Assembly (NCBI RefSeq): GCF_016907015.1
Contig: NZ_JAFBBE010000004.1
Span: 124,001 to 188,000, forward strand
DNA length: 64,000 nt
Reading direction: 5' to 3'
DNA from: Oceanisphaera litoralis
GTDB taxonomy: Bacteria > Pseudomonadota > Gammaproteobacteria > Enterobacterales > Aeromonadaceae
Of this stretch, positions 18,436 to 28,194 are shown piece by piece; the first letter of the stretch is position 1, and every line of letters begins with the position of its first letter. The notes under the pieces are model-generated. The model was not told where the DNA came from, ran no database searches, and saw nothing but the letters and a program-made list of their open reading frames with translations. Both the position numbers and the translations under genes were made by a program.

Positions 18436-19596
18436 ATGAACGCCATTATCAAGCAACTCGAACAGAATAAAGGCCAGCTCAGCGAATGGTTCGAGCACAT
18501 TCACAGCCACCCCGAACTGTCCATGCAGGAAGCCAACACCGCCAAGTATATTGAAGAGACACTGCGCAGCTTTGGTGAGTACGAAGTGGAAGCCGGCGTC
18601 GGCAAATACGGCATTGTCGCCACCCTGAAAGTGGGCGACGGCGACCAGTCCATCGGCATTCGCGCCGACTTCGACGCCCTGCCGATCCAGGAAAGCAACG
18701 ACCTGCATTACTGCTCCAAAGAGGCAGGCGTGTCCCATCTCTGTGGCCACGACGGTCACACCACCATGTTGCTGGCCGCCGCCAAGCACCTGGCAGAAAC
18801 CAAAAACTTCAACGGTACCCTGCGGCTGTTCTTCCAGCCGGCGGAAGAAACCATGCAGGGCGCCCCGGCCATGATCGAAGACGGCCTGTTCGAGCGTTTC
18901 CCGGTGGACTCCGTGTTCGCCATGCACAACATGCCGGGTCTGGAGCAGGGCAAGCTGTATTTCACCGAAGGCAACGTCATGGCGGCGGTGGATAACTGGG
19001 AAGTGGTGCTCACCGGCAAGGGCGGGCACGGTGCCTTCCCCGAGCTGGCCATAGACCCGGTGGTGGCCGGCTCGTCCCTGGTGATGGCCATCCAGTCGAT
19101 TGTGGCCCGTAATGTCTCCCCGGCCAACAGCGCCGTGGTGACCATCGGCGCCTTTCAGGCCGGTGAGGCGGGCAACGTCATCGCCCAAACCGCGACGCTG
19201 CGCATGTCGGTTCGTACCACCACCGACGAAGATCGCAGCCTGGTGCTGAACAACATCCGTCGCCTGGTGCAGCAGCAGGCCGAGTCCTTTGGCTGCACCG
19301 CCGAGATCCACGAAGGCCAGCCGGGTGCCGTGGCGTACAACGATCCGGAAGAAACCCGCAAGGCCGCACAGATTGCCCGCGAAGCGTTCGGCGAAGAGAA
19401 TGTGTTCGAAGATGGCCCCACCTACCTGGCCTCGGAAGATTTCGCCTTTATGCTGCAGAAGTGCAAGGGCACCTACTGCTTCCTTGGCAATGGCGACAGC
19501 AAGTTCGTGCACCACCCGGAATATGTCTTCAACCAGGACATTCTGCCGATTGGCGCCGCCTACTGGGTGGCCATCGCCGAAGGCTATCTGCGTTAA
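18436..19596 (+). CDS. M20 family amidohydrolase (N-acyl-amino-acid / hippurate hydrolase type)
   Basis: 386 residues. Metal-binding and catalytic signatures: C103-G-H105-DGHT, with IGIRADFDALPI before it; QPAEE (E137/E138); the Cys and His ligate the paired metal ions in this subfamily. A dimerisation domain sits in the middle (GKGGHGAFPE). It removes an acyl group from an N-acylated amino acid or similar amide in the cytoplasm. It forms a two-gene unit with the MFS transporter and ends at a strong terminator. Confidence 0.88.
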   Translation: MNAIIKQLEQNKGQLSEWFEHIHSHPELSMQEANTAKYIEETLRSFGEYEVEAGVGKYGIVATLKVGDGDQSIGIRADFDALPIQESNDLHYCSKEAGVSHLCGHDGHTTMLLAAAKHLAETKNFNGTLRLFFQPAEETMQGAPAMIEDGLFERFPVDSVFAMHNMPGLEQGKLYFTEGNVMAAVDNWEVVLTGKGGHGAFPELAIDPVVAGSSLVMAIQSIVARNVSPANSAVVTIGAFQAGEAGNVIAQTATLRMSVRTTTDEDRSLVLNNIRRLVQQQAESFGCTAEIHEGQPGAVAYNDPEETRKAAQIAREAFGEENVFEDGPTYLASEDFAFMLQKCKGTYCFLGNGDSKFVHHPEYVFNQDILPIGAAYWVAIAEGYLR

Positions 19597-19624
19597 GCAC
19601 GGTTAACGCCCCGCCCAGAAAAGC

Positions 19625-19654
19625 AAAAGCGCCCGGACCAGGGCGCTTTTTTTT
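19625..19654 (+). terminator. Terminator after the amidohydrolase
   Basis: AAAAGCGCCC (19625-19634), 6-base loop, GGGCGCTTTT (19641-19650), then a further T-run. A typical intrinsic terminator. Confidence 0.9.
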
Positions 19655-19707
19655 ATTCGGGGCGGGCAGACGGGATCTGGCGCGTTTGGCAACCGCGAGC
19701 CTGCGGT

Positions 19708-20757
19708 TCATCCCGGCGGTATCTGCCGGGCATCGATCAGAGTACGGGGGCGGTAAACGGGCACGCTTTGCCAGCGGGCCCATACGGAAGTATCTATGGT
19801 CACGCCCACAGACAGCTTGCCCTCCCCGTCCTGCTCCAGCCGCCGGGTCAGGCGGCCATCTCCGGCATGAAACCAGCGTCGATAGCGGGCATACCAGCCA
19901 CCCATAAAGTCGTTGAACGAATCGGTGGGTGCCGTCATCCAGGCCTGAGCTGCCGGGCTTATCGGCGTCAGCGCCAGCCCGGCTGCCATCGCCTTGTGCT
20001 GCATCCAGGCCAGTGGCAGGTCGGCCAGCGGATCCTCGGGGTAACCGCCCCCCACATTGGCATGGGCGCCGATAAACCAGCGTTGCTCTACTTCTATCTG
20101 GCCTGCCTTCTTGTTGCCGTCCGGGCTGGTCCAGGGCACGGCGTCGTAGGAGGCCCTGTGTTCGTCCAGCGCCAGGGCCTGATAGGCCCGCTCAACGATT
20201 TTCGACAACCGGGTGTCGTGCCAGGAGTAGGTGCCCCGCTCCGAGATCAGGGTGCCGGGAATACCCAAAGCCCCCACCGTGTCCCAGACGCCGAGCAGAT
20301 GAATCTTGATCTCCCGGCTGTAGCGGGCCCGGAACTGCCGGCACTGTATGCCGTCGGGCGCGGCGTGCTTGTTGCGATACAGGCGTTCGGCAGCGGCCAG
20401 CCCGGCCGGGGTTATCACATGCAGCAGGCCGCATTTGCGGATCATGCCCACCAGGCTGCGGGCGGTGTAGGCGCCCCGGCTGAAGCCGAACACCCAGACC
20501 TCGTCCCCCGCTCTATAATGCCGGGCCAGCCAGTCGTAGCCCTGGCGCAGGTTTTTGCTCAAGCCCATGCCGAACATTCCCCCGGCCAGCCGGGTCAGGG
20601 TGCTGGTGCCTACCCCGGCATCGTAGAAAAAGCGCTGGCGCCGCTCGCCGTCGAAGGGGGCTATGCTGCGCGCCAGCCGCACCACATTGGTGTTATCCTG
20701 CGGGTCGTTCCAGGTGCCGTCGAACAGCACTATCAGGCGTTGCGAATGTTGAGGCAT
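19708..20757 (-). CDS. DUF2235 alpha/beta hydrolase (Tle1-like phospholipase fold)
   Basis: 349 residues starting LIVLFDGTWND, the family hallmark, with the nucleophile elbow GFSRG at 91-95 (S93) in VWVFGFSRGAYTARSLVG and VWDTVGALG further on. The family includes the type VI secretion phospholipase effectors Tle1, but also stand-alone enzymes. No T6SS gene, VgrG, PAAR or immunity partner is nearby, so an effector role is unsupported. ATG 20757 is preferred over 20790 because CGGGAG precedes it. Confidence 0.82.
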   Translation of the reverse strand: MPQHSQRLIVLFDGTWNDPQDNTNVVRLARSIAPFDGERRQRFFYDAGVGTSTLTRLAGGMFGMGLSKNLRQGYDWLARHYRAGDEVWVFGFSRGAYTARSLVGMIRKCGLLHVITPAGLAAAERLYRNKHAAPDGIQCRQFRARYSREIKIHLLGVWDTVGALGIPGTLISERGTYSWHDTRLSKIVERAYQALALDEHRASYDAVPWTSPDGNKKAGQIEVEQRWFIGAHANVGGGYPEDPLADLPLAWMQHKAMAAGLALTPISPAAQAWMTAPTDSFNDFMGGWYARYRRWFHAGDGRLTRRLEQDGEGKLSVGVTIDTSVWARWQSVPVYRPRTLIDARQIPPG

Positions 20758-21070
20758 GGGCTTGCTCCCGGAAAGATGAAGAGTAGGCAATATCTCATAA
20801 CTGATGTGGATTCAGGAGCTGGTTTTCCATTCTTGTTATCCTCGCGAAGGCGGGGGTCCAATATCTACCGAATTCTTCAAGGTGTTTTCTCCGGCGGATA
20901 TCAAGGCCGCGCTGGAGAGGCCCTATGGGCTATTGTTTGAGGCCACATAAACCGCCAGCCTGCCCGCCTCGTAGGGTCCAATTCATTGGACCAGCCCAAC
21001 CCGAATGCACCACCACTGGTCGAATAAATTCGACCCTACGAAAAATGGCTACAAGGCGCCCATTTAAATA
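20758..21070. repeat. Intergenic repeats between DUF2235 and antiporter genes
   Basis: Contains a CTCGCGAAGGCGGG-type unit (about 20843-20856) and two GTAGGGTC palindromes, one with the GGTCCAATTCATTGGACC core (20971-20992) and one with GGTCGAATAAATTCGACC in inverted orientation (21018-21039). No gene seen. Confidence 0.65.
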
Positions 21071-21101
21071 AAAACGGCGTGCCCACAGGGCACGCCGTTT
21101 T
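21071..21101 (-). terminator. Terminator of the antiporter gene
   Basis: AAAACGGCGTGCCC and GGGCACGCCGTTTT form a 14-bp perfect stem with a 3-base loop, 28 bases after the antiporter stop on the minus strand; A/T flanks make it usable in both directions. Confidence 0.88.
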
Positions 21102-21128
21102 TGGTTGTTCGTGCTTGATACAGCGGGT

Positions 21129-22103
21129 TTAGCCGGTGAGCACGCTCTGGGCCAGCCAGCCGGTATAACAGACATACACCGCCAGCAGCAGGGCGCCTTC
21201 AACCCGGTTGATACGCCCCTGGCGGCCCTTGAAGCCGTAGCCCAGCACGAACAGCGACAATGTCAGCCCTATCATCACCATGAAATCGCGGCTGATCACC
21301 TCGGGCGCCACTTCCAGCGGATGGATAATACCGGCCAGGCCCACCACGGCCAGGGTGTTGAACAGGTTGGAGCCAATCACGTTGCCGATGGCCAGATCGT
21401 GTTCGTTCTTGCGAATGGCGGCAACGGACGACGCCAGCTCCGGCAGCGAGGTGCCGATGGCCACTATGGTCAGGCCGATGATGAGGTCGCTCACCCCGAA
21501 GGCCTGGGCGATATTCACCGCCCCCCACACCAGGATGCGGGAGCTGACAATCAGCAGCAGCAAGCCAGCCACCAGCCAGAAGATGGCCTGTTTCAGGGTC
21601 ATCAGGTTGTCGTCCAGCTCCTTCACCTCATCGCCGGTCATGCTGTCGTTGCCGTTACTCATGCCCTGCCTGATGCTCCAGCCCATCAGCAGCACAAAGA
21701 CGCCCAGCAGCACCATGGCATCGGTACGCGCCAGCATGCCGTTCCACAACAGCGCCAACGACAGCAGGGTGATCAGCAGCAGTATGGGCAGTTCTTTACG
21801 CAATACCTGGGAATGCACCGAAATCGGGCTGATCAGGGCGGTTATACCCAGAATAAGGCCGATATTGGCAATATTGGAGCCGTAACCGTTGCCCAGGGCC
21901 AGGCCCGGATTGCCTTCCAGTGCCGAGATAATGGACACCACGATTTCCGGCGCCGAGGTGCCGAAACCGACAATCACCATACCAATCAGCAAGGGGGGCA
22001 TGCCCGCATAACGGGCGGTGGCCGAGGCGCCATCCACAAAGCGGTCGGCGCTCCACACCAGCACGGCCAGACCGAGTACAATGGCGGCAATAGACATCAG
22101 CAT
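21129..22103 (-). CDS. Calcium/sodium antiporter, YrbG family
   Basis: 324 residues, about 10 hydrophobic helices, with two inverted alpha repeats typical of the Ca/cation antiporter superfamily: VGFGTSAPEIVVS in the first half and VAIGTSLPELASS in the second, each with the ion-binding acid. IGSNLFNTLAVVG is the second conserved segment. It exchanges Ca or another cation for Na or H across the inner membrane. The start follows GGGAGGTG. It stands alone, with a terminator after it. Confidence 0.92.
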   Translation of the reverse strand: MLMSIAAIVLGLAVLVWSADRFVDGASATARYAGMPPLLIGMVIVGFGTSAPEIVVSIISALEGNPGLALGNGYGSNIANIGLILGITALISPISVHSQVLRKELPILLLITLLSLALLWNGMLARTDAMVLLGVFVLLMGWSIRQGMSNGNDSMTGDEVKELDDNLMTLKQAIFWLVAGLLLLIVSSRILVWGAVNIAQAFGVSDLIIGLTIVAIGTSLPELASSVAAIRKNEHDLAIGNVIGSNLFNTLAVVGLAGIIHPLEVAPEVISRDFMVMIGLTLSLFVLGYGFKGRQGRINRVEGALLLAVYVCYTGWLAQSVLTG

Positions 22104-22558
22104 GAGGCACCTCCCGCCGGAGCAAGGCAGATTGTAACCAGAATATTAACGGAAGTAGGTAGCATAAAGACTCTGCAGGGCGGGATATCGAATACCAGAG
22201 GCAGACCCAGATCCCGCCCGGTAATAGGTCTGCCTCAGGTCTCATCAATCCAACAGGACACCATCACCATAAGCTTGTGGCTTAGAGATTGTTGACGATG
22301 GTTTCGGCAGGCGCCGAACGATTACTCCCCCAAGAGGCGCATATTGTGACAGCTTGCGGCGCACAAGAAAAGACCCGGCATGACGGGATAGAGCAGACAA
22401 TAGACCGGTTGGGTCCAATAAATTGGACCCTACGTTCAAGGCCTGCGGTGCCCGGCAAATCGTAGGGTCGAATTCATTCGACCAGATAGGTGGAGCAGAT
22501 TGGCACCGGGCCTGATGTTGCCCCTCCCCACTCACTCTTCCCCCCTCACCATGCAAAC
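22104..22558. repeat. Intergenic region with two opposed GTAGGGTC palindromes
   Basis: About 455 bases without a gene. Two palindromes face opposite ways: GGTCCAATAAATTGGACC followed by CTACG (22412-22434), and CGTAG followed by GGTCGAATTCATTCGACC (22461-22483). Promoter sequences for the antiporter are presumably close to 22110-22160 but none stands out. Confidence 0.6.
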
Positions 22559-24049
22559 TCACACACTCGTAAAGGCGAAATCCGAGGCCTGGTGGCTGGC
22601 GCGCTCGGGCCATTTCTGGGTGATGGTCTTGCGGCGGGTATAAAAACGCACCGAATCGGGACCATAAGCCGCCAGGTCGCCGAACAGCGAGCGTTTCCAG
22701 CCGCTGAAGCTGTGGTAGGCAACCGGTACCGGCAGCGGCACGTTGATGCCGACCATGCCCACTTCTATTTCATCGCCAAACACGCGGGCCGTCTCGCCGT
22801 CGCGGGTGAAAATACAGGTGCCGTTGCCGTATTCGTGGGCGTTGATCAGCTCTATGGCTTCTTCCAGGCTGTTGACCCGCACCACGCACAGCACGGGGCC
22901 GAAGATCTCTTCCTGGTAGATGCTCATCTCCGGGGTGACTCGATCGAACAGGCAGCCACCGAGGAAGTAGCCCTGTTCATGTCCGGCCACACTGAGTCCG
23001 CGACCATCCACGGTAAGCTCGGCTCCCTGCTCTACCCCAGCCTTGATGTAGCCTTCGATTTTGGCCAGGTGTTCTTTGCTGATCACCGGGCCCATGTCCT
23101 GTCCGTTCTGGGTGCCGGGGCCGATTTTAAGGGCGCGGATCTGCGGTTCCAGTTTGGCAATCAGCGCATCGGCTACTGCATCCCCTACACACACCGCTAC
23201 CGAAATGGCCATGCAGCGTTCGCCGCAGGATCCATAGGCTGCGCCCATCAGGGCACCAACTGCGTTATCCAGATCCGCGTCGGGCATCAACACCGCGTGG
23301 TTCTTGGCGCCACCCAATGCCTGAATTCGTTTGCCGTTGGCGGTGCCCTGGGCGTAGATGTATTCCGCCACCGGGGTAGAGCCAACAAAGCTGATGGCCT
23401 TGACGTCCTTGTGAGTCAGCAAGGCATCCACCACCGTCTTGTCGCCGTGTACTACACCTATCACCCCTTTGGGCAGACCGGCTTCTTCCAGCAGCTGGGC
23501 GATCAGCAAGGAGGAGCCGGGATCTTTTTCCGACGGCTTGAGAATAAAACAGTTACCGCAGGCGATGGCCATGGGCAGCATCCACAGCGGCACCATGGCC
23601 GGAAAGTTGAACGGCGTGATGCCGGCCACCACGCCCAGTGGCTGAAAATCGGACCAGGCATCGATATTAGTGCCCACGTTACGGGTGTAGTCGCCTTTCA
23701 GCAGCTCGGGCACACCACAGGCGTACTCTACGTTTTCGATCCCCCGCTGCAGCTCGCCCCAGGCATCTTCCAGGGTCTTGCCATGCTCTTCGCTGATCAA
23801 TGCGCAAATATCATCGGCCCGGTCTTCCAGCAACTGCTTGAAGCGGAACATGACCCGCGCCCGCCTGGCCGGCGGCGTATCGCGCCAGGCGGGAAACGCC
23901 GCCCTGGCAACGGCGACCGCCTCGGCCACCAGGCTTTGGTCGCCCATGCAAAGCTGACTGCATACCTGACCGGTGGACGGGTTATAGACGTCCAGGGTGC
24001 TGGTGCTGTGGCGGCGCTCGCCATTGATCAGGTGAGGAATGGTGTTCAT
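22559..24049 (-). CDS. mmsA: CoA-acylating methylmalonate-semialdehyde dehydrogenase
   Basis: 496 residues of the aldehyde dehydrogenase fold. The catalytic cysteine is C279 in [11 protein letters not shown], with GSCG just before; the N-terminal HLINGER and [11 protein letters not shown] are typical of MmsA (IolA). It oxidises malonate or methylmalonate semialdehyde to acetyl- or propionyl-CoA. ATG 24049 is chosen because AAGGATCA lies before it. It lies 143 bases after the omega-aminotransferase gene, which would make its semialdehyde substrate, so the pair should degrade beta-alanine or a valine/beta-amino acid intermediate. Confidence 0.93.
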   Translation of the reverse strand: MNTIPHLINGERRHSTSTLDVYNPSTGQVCSQLCMGDQSLVAEAVAVARAAFPAWRDTPPARRARVMFRFKQLLEDRADDICALISEEHGKTLEDAWGELQRGIENVEYACGVPELLKGDYTRNVGTNIDAWSDFQPLGVVAGITPFNFPAMVPLWMLPMAIACGNCFILKPSEKDPGSSLLIAQLLEEAGLPKGVIGVVHGDKTVVDALLTHKDVKAISFVGSTPVAEYIYAQGTANGKRIQALGGAKNHAVLMPDADLDNAVGALMGAAYGSCGERCMAISVAVCVGDAVADALIAKLEPQIRALKIGPGTQNGQDMGPVISKEHLAKIEGYIKAGVEQGAELTVDGRGLSVAGHEQGYFLGGCLFDRVTPEMSIYQEEIFGPVLCVVRVNSLEEAIELINAHEYGNGTCIFTRDGETARVFGDEIEVGMVGINVPLPVPVAYHSFSGWKRSLFGDLAAYGPDSVRFYTRRKTITQKWPERASHQASDFAFTSV

Positions 24050-24192
24050 TGGGTGATCCTTTTGTTTGTTATGCCAATGAGGGTGATGCCCTCGTAGGGT
24101 CCAATTTATTGGACCTGCCGCGTCATCCTGTAACGATGCGGTCGAATGCATTCACCTAAAAAATAAGTCGCCCCTACAAAAAAACATCATGT
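24050..24192. repeat. GTAGGGTCC palindrome and a decayed copy between transaminase and mmsA
   Basis: GTAG followed by GGTCCAATTTATTGGACC spans 24094-24115. A second, decayed copy (GGTCGAATGCATTCACC, about 24131-24147, then CGCCCCTAC) follows. No terminator or gene recognised. Confidence 0.6.
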
Positions 24193-25545
24193 TCAAGCCT
24201 GGGCCTGCAAGGTGCCGTGCACCGCGTTGAACAGTTGTTCCAGCTCGTCCGGGGTGGAAATAAAGGGCGGGCCAAACTGCAGGGTGTCGCCGCCAAAGCG
24301 CACGTAATACCCCTGCTGCCACAGGCTGAGCGCCAGCTCCATGGGGCGACGAGCCGGCTCACCGGGATAGGGCGCCAGCTGCACCGCGCCGGCCAGGCCA
24401 CAGTTGCGAATGTCCACCACATGAGGCAGCCCCTTAAGGCGATGAATTTGTTGCTCGAACACCGGCATCAGGCTGCGCACCTGGCCCGGCATATCTTCAT
24501 CAACAAGCACATCGAGTGAGGCCATGGCGGCAGCGCAGGCTACCGGATGGCCGGAATAGGTATAACCGTGCGGAAACTCCACCATATAATCCGGACCTGG
24601 CTGATCCATAAAGGCCTGATGAATGTGCTCTTTGGCGATCACAGCCCCCATGGGGATCACGCCGTTGGTCAGCTGTTTGGCCAGGTTCATGATGTCGGGC
24701 ACCACGCCAAAGGCCTCGGCGCCAAACATGGCCCCCATGCGCCCCAAACCGGTGATCACTTCGTCGAAGATCAGCAGAATATCGTGCTGATCGCATAATT
24801 CGCGCAGCCGCTGCAGGTAACCCACCGGCGGCACTATTACCCCGGCAGAACCGGCCATGGGCTCCACTATCACCGCGGCAATGTTGGAGGCGTCGTGCAG
24901 CTCAATCATCTGCAACAGGTGATCCGCCAGCTCGACGCCGTGCTCGGGTTGCCCCTTACTGAAGGCGTTTTCTGTCAGCAGGGTATGAGGCAGGTGATCC
25001 GCATCGATCAACTGGCCATAGTGCTTGCGGTTGCCACCTATGCCCCCCAGGCTGGTGCCCCCCATATTGACCCCGTGATAGCCCCGGGCCCGGCCGATGA
25101 GCCTGGTTTTTTCCGGCTTGCCTCTGGCGCGCCAGTAGGCCCGCGCCATTTTCAGTGCCGTGTCTGCACATTCCGATCCTGAGTTGGTGAAAAATACCCG
25201 GTTCAGATCCGCCGGCGCCAGCCCGGCCAGCCGCTCGGCCAGTTCGAAGGCCAGCGGATGCCCCAGCTGAAAACCCGGGGCATAATCCAGGGTATTCAGC
25301 TGACGAGTAATTGCCTCGTTGATTTTGGGGTGTTTGTGCCCCAAGCCGGTACACCAGAGACCGGATAGGCTGTCGAACAGCTTGTTGCCCCGGATGTCGG
25401 TAAACCAGGCGCCATCGGCCGCGGCAATCAGCCGTGGCGCGGCCTTGAAGGTCCGGTTGCCGGTAAAGGGCATCCAGAAGGCGTCCAGATTCAACTGCCG
25501 GGCTTTGGCTGCGGCGGTACGTTTCGAGTCAATCATGCTGTTCAT
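24193..25545 (-). CDS. Omega-amino acid:pyruvate aminotransferase (class III)
   Basis: 450 residues, fold-type I class III transaminase. PLP lysine is K290 in NLAKQLTNGVIPMG; DEVITGLGRMG supplies the cofactor-binding Asp; FWMPFTGNR near the N-terminus is typical of beta-alanine:pyruvate aminotransferases. The start is ATG 25545 with AAGGAG five bases before it; the GTG immediately upstream is not needed. It would turn beta-alanine or 3-aminoisobutyrate into the semialdehyde used by MmsA. The divergent LysR gene is the probable regulator. Confidence 0.92.
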   Translation of the reverse strand: MNSMIDSKRTAAAKARQLNLDAFWMPFTGNRTFKAAPRLIAAADGAWFTDIRGNKLFDSLSGLWCTGLGHKHPKINEAITRQLNTLDYAPGFQLGHPLAFELAERLAGLAPADLNRVFFTNSGSECADTALKMARAYWRARGKPEKTRLIGRARGYHGVNMGGTSLGGIGGNRKHYGQLIDADHLPHTLLTENAFSKGQPEHGVELADHLLQMIELHDASNIAAVIVEPMAGSAGVIVPPVGYLQRLRELCDQHDILLIFDEVITGLGRMGAMFGAEAFGVVPDIMNLAKQLTNGVIPMGAVIAKEHIHQAFMDQPGPDYMVEFPHGYTYSGHPVACAAAMASLDVLVDEDMPGQVRSLMPVFEQQIHRLKGLPHVVDIRNCGLAGAVQLAPYPGEPARRPMELALSLWQQGYYVRFGGDTLQFGPPFISTPDELEQLFNAVHGTLQAQA

Positions 25546-25724
25546 CACTGCTCCTTGTTTATCGGTACTCCAGCCACCTGCGGGCGCCGCTCGATAGAGG
25601 GATGATGCGCCCCGTTAATTAAATGTTAAATATAAACTTAATAAACTTCGGTTAAGGATTTACTTAACTTTTGGCAGAATCAGACTTGTCGACTGGAACA
25701 GCCTCTGAAAACAGCCAGTCTGGC

Positions 25725-25745
25725 AGGGTCGAATTCATTCGACCA
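25725..25745. repeat. GGTCGAATTCATTCGACC palindrome before the LysR gene
   Basis: A copy of the interspersed palindrome, preceded by CAG instead of GTAG, inside the 220-base divergent region between aminotransferase and LysR genes. The same gap has AT-rich TTAA-rich sequence (25617-25673) that probably holds the two promoters. Confidence 0.7.
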
Positions 25746-25765
25746 GGAATGCACAAGGAGAAACC

Positions 25766-26686
25766 ATGGCAGAAGCAAAACAGCCGGTACTGAATCGGGT
25801 CGGCGATTTCGAGCTGAAGCTGTTGAATGTGTTTCGTACCGTGGCGGCCTGCGGCGGCTTTTCGGCGGCGGAGGTGAGCCTGGGCATCAGCCGGGCGGCG
25901 ATCAGCATGCAGATGGCGGATCTGGAAGGCCGGCTGGGGTTCAAACTGTGTCGGCGCGGCCGGGCCGGTTTTGCCCTTACCGACGAAGGGCGACGAGTAC
26001 TGGAAGCCAGCGATCGGCTGCTGGGCGCCATCGACCATTTCAAGGCTGAAATCAACGATGTGCACCGGCACCTGCGCGGCACCCTGGCCATCGGCATTAC
26101 CGATAATCTGGTCAGCCATCCGGGCATGAAGATCACCCACGGTCTGGCCGCGCTCAAGGCCCGAGGTCCGGAGGTGAAGATCCATATTCACATGCAACCG
26201 TCGAACGACATCGAAATCGGCGTGCTCGACGGTCGGCTCAATGTCGGCGTGGTGCCCCGGATACGCGCGCTGCCGGGGCTGGATTATCTGCCGCTGTACG
26301 AAGAAAGCTCACACCTTTATTGTGCCGAAGGGCATCCTCTTTTTTCCTCTGGCGACTCGCCCGCAAAGCTGAGCGACCATGAGCTGGTGGTGCCCAGCTT
26401 CGCCCAGCCCGCCGAGGCTCAGGTGCTGTATCGCCGCCACCCGCTGGGCGCGCGGGCCAACGATCGGGAAGGCATCATGTTCCTGCTGCTCACCGGCTGT
26501 TACCTTGGCTATCTGCCGGATCACTACGCCCAACCCTGGGTGGAACAGGGCCGGTTGCGGGCCTTGCAGCCGGATAAAACCGGCTTCACCACCCGTTTCT
26601 GCGCCATCACCGCCCGCAGCCGCCGCGCCAACCTGGTGCTGGACACCTTTCTGGAAACCCTGTCGTCGCCTTCCTCTGCCAGCTAA
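25766..26686 (+). CDS. LysR family transcriptional regulator
   Basis: 306 residues: an N-terminal winged helix (LKLLNVFRTVAACGGFSAAEVSLGIS and AISMQMADLEGRLGFKLCRRG) and a periplasmic-binding-type effector domain. AAGGAG lies ahead of ATG 25766. Divergent orientation to the aminotransferase/mmsA pair suggests it activates or represses them in response to the amino acid or its semialdehyde. It ends at a long palindromic terminator. Confidence 0.9.
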   Translation: MAEAKQPVLNRVGDFELKLLNVFRTVAACGGFSAAEVSLGISRAAISMQMADLEGRLGFKLCRRGRAGFALTDEGRRVLEASDRLLGAIDHFKAEINDVHRHLRGTLAIGITDNLVSHPGMKITHGLAALKARGPEVKIHIHMQPSNDIEIGVLDGRLNVGVVPRIRALPGLDYLPLYEESSHLYCAEGHPLFSSGDSPAKLSDHELVVPSFAQPAEAQVLYRRHPLGARANDREGIMFLLLTGCYLGYLPDHYAQPWVEQGRLRALQPDKTGFTTRFCAITARSRRANLVLDTFLETLSSPSSAS

Positions 26687-26730
26687 AAAAGGGGTCGGAG
26701 TCAATTAATAATTGACTCCGACCCCTTTTT
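26687..26730. terminator. Long palindrome, bidirectional terminator of LysR and AhpD-like genes
   Basis: GGGGTCGGAGTCAATT and AATTGACTCCGACCCC form a perfect stem with a short TAAT loop, A-run before and T-run after. It sits between two convergent genes. A related, less perfect element is at 31674-31719. Confidence 0.9.
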
Positions 26731-26743
26731 CTTGGGTATAGGC

Positions 26744-27289
26744 TTACTTTTTCACGAAGGACTTGAAGGCGTCATCGACCGGGGTATCTGCCAGGTGGTT
26801 GATGTAGTTGCTCATCACCTTCTGCGAGATGCCGACGATGATTTCCAGCAATTGCTGCCGACCGTAGCCGGCCCGATAGAAGTGTTCCAGCTCGGCATCC
26901 TCCACCCTCCCCCGGCCACGCACCAGCGCCAATGTGGTATCCCGCAGCGCCTGCAATTTTGCGTTCGGCATGGGGTTACCTTCTCGCAGCGCCTGGTTCA
27001 GGCGCTCATCCACCTGCATCGACCGGGCAATGGCGCTGTGAGCCGGCACGCAGTAATGGCAGCCGTGCTCCACATTGATGCTTTGCCAGATCACCGTTTT
27101 TTCTTCCGCATTGAAAGACGTGTCAAGAAACAGCTCGTTCATGGTCTGATAGGCCTGCAGCGCCGCCGGCGCCTCGGCCATGATCCCGTGCAGATTGGGG
27201 ATCATGCCATAGGCATTCAGGGATTTTTCCAGCAGAGGCTTGCTGTCGGCCGGTGCCGAGTTCATGTCATGTACCTGGAAAGATTTCAT
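26744..27289 (-). CDS. Carboxymuconolactone decarboxylase / AhpD-like protein
   Basis: 181 residues, all-alpha AhpD fold. The redox pair is C77-x-x-C80 with H84 (EHGCHYCVPAH), the AhpD-type thiol motif, so it is more likely a thiol-disulphide or peroxidase-related protein than a decarboxylase. Start at ATG 27289 behind an excellent GGAGGTGA; the codon before it is TTG. It is a single gene, convergent with the LysR gene. Confidence 0.88.
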   Translation of the reverse strand: MKSFQVHDMNSAPADSKPLLEKSLNAYGMIPNLHGIMAEAPAALQAYQTMNELFLDTSFNAEEKTVIWQSINVEHGCHYCVPAHSAIARSMQVDERLNQALREGNPMPNAKLQALRDTTLALVRGRGRVEDAELEHFYRAGYGRQQLLEIIVGISQKVMSNYINHLADTPVDDAFKSFVKK

Positions 27290-27355
27290 CAAATCACCTC
27301 CCGATAACGGTGCTGCGTAAGTGTAGATGTAGGCGTTATACCAAGGGTGCTGGCG

Positions 27356-27991
27356 TCAGCCTTCCAGCTCGGCAATGCGGGCCTGCAGCCGGGCCACTTC
27401 CGCTTCCAGCTCGGTGATCCGCGTCTGCAGCTCTGACTTCGGCCGAGCCGAGCCGGCACTTACCGGCGCGGCGGCTTTCTGAGCATAGTCGGTATCGCCA
27501 AACAGATGGCCGTAACGGGATTCCCGCTTGCCGGGCAGCCGGGGCAGCTTGACTACAAAGGGCCCCTTTTCGATCAGGCTTTGCAGGCAGGCATCCACCT
27601 GCGAGACATCGCCGAACGGATGCAGACGAGGGGTGCGGCTGCGCAATTCGCCCGGGGTCTGGGGCCCGCGCAGCAGCAGCTCGCAGACAATGGCCAGCTC
27701 GCCGGGGCTAAAGTGCAGCTCGCCAAACTCGGTATTGCAGAACCGGTGCTGATACTTGGCGGCGCGGGCGTTGAAACCGGCGGTGTTGTTGACCAGACGC
27801 CGGGCTATCAGGGTGTTGATCACCGACTGCACCTCTTCTTCGTTGATGCTCAGGACCGGATCCCGATTGCTTTTCTGGTTACAGGCATTGATCAGGGAGT
27901 TCAGAGTCAGGGGATACACTTCGGGCGTGGACACCTGTTTTTCGATCAGGCAACCGATAACCCTTTGCTCCAGGGGCGAAAGTATTTCCAT
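27356..27991 (-). CDS. yceH: YceH family protein (DUF480, tandem winged helix)
   Basis: 211 residues. Starts EILSPLEQRVIGCLIEKQ and contains YPLTLNSLINACNQKSNRDP, the family signature; ends in a coiled coil (ITELEAEVARLQARIAELEG). Two winged-helix domains suggest nucleic-acid or protein binding, but the function is unknown. AAGGAG precedes ATG 27991. Confidence 0.92.
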   Translation of the reverse strand: MEILSPLEQRVIGCLIEKQVSTPEVYPLTLNSLINACNQKSNRDPVLSINEEEVQSVINTLIARRLVNNTAGFNARAAKYQHRFCNTEFGELHFSPGELAIVCELLLRGPQTPGELRSRTPRLHPFGDVSQVDACLQSLIEKGPFVVKLPRLPGKRESRYGHLFGDTDYAQKAAAPVSAGSARPKSELQTRITELEAEVARLQARIAELEG

Positions 27992-28194
27992 AAACAGGCT
28001 CCTTTGTTTTGTATCCCAGCCTACCGGACAAAGACAGAAACACCAATTAACACCGACATTTAGGCCGCGTTCGGCTCAAGTTAAGCAGATAAGCGCCCTC
28101 ATCAATGGCGCTCGGCGCTCCCCGACCCAGTGCTTTTTCTTTCCCCGGTAAAAGCGGCATACTGAGTTCAGACGTTATCATAGAGGAGTATCAA

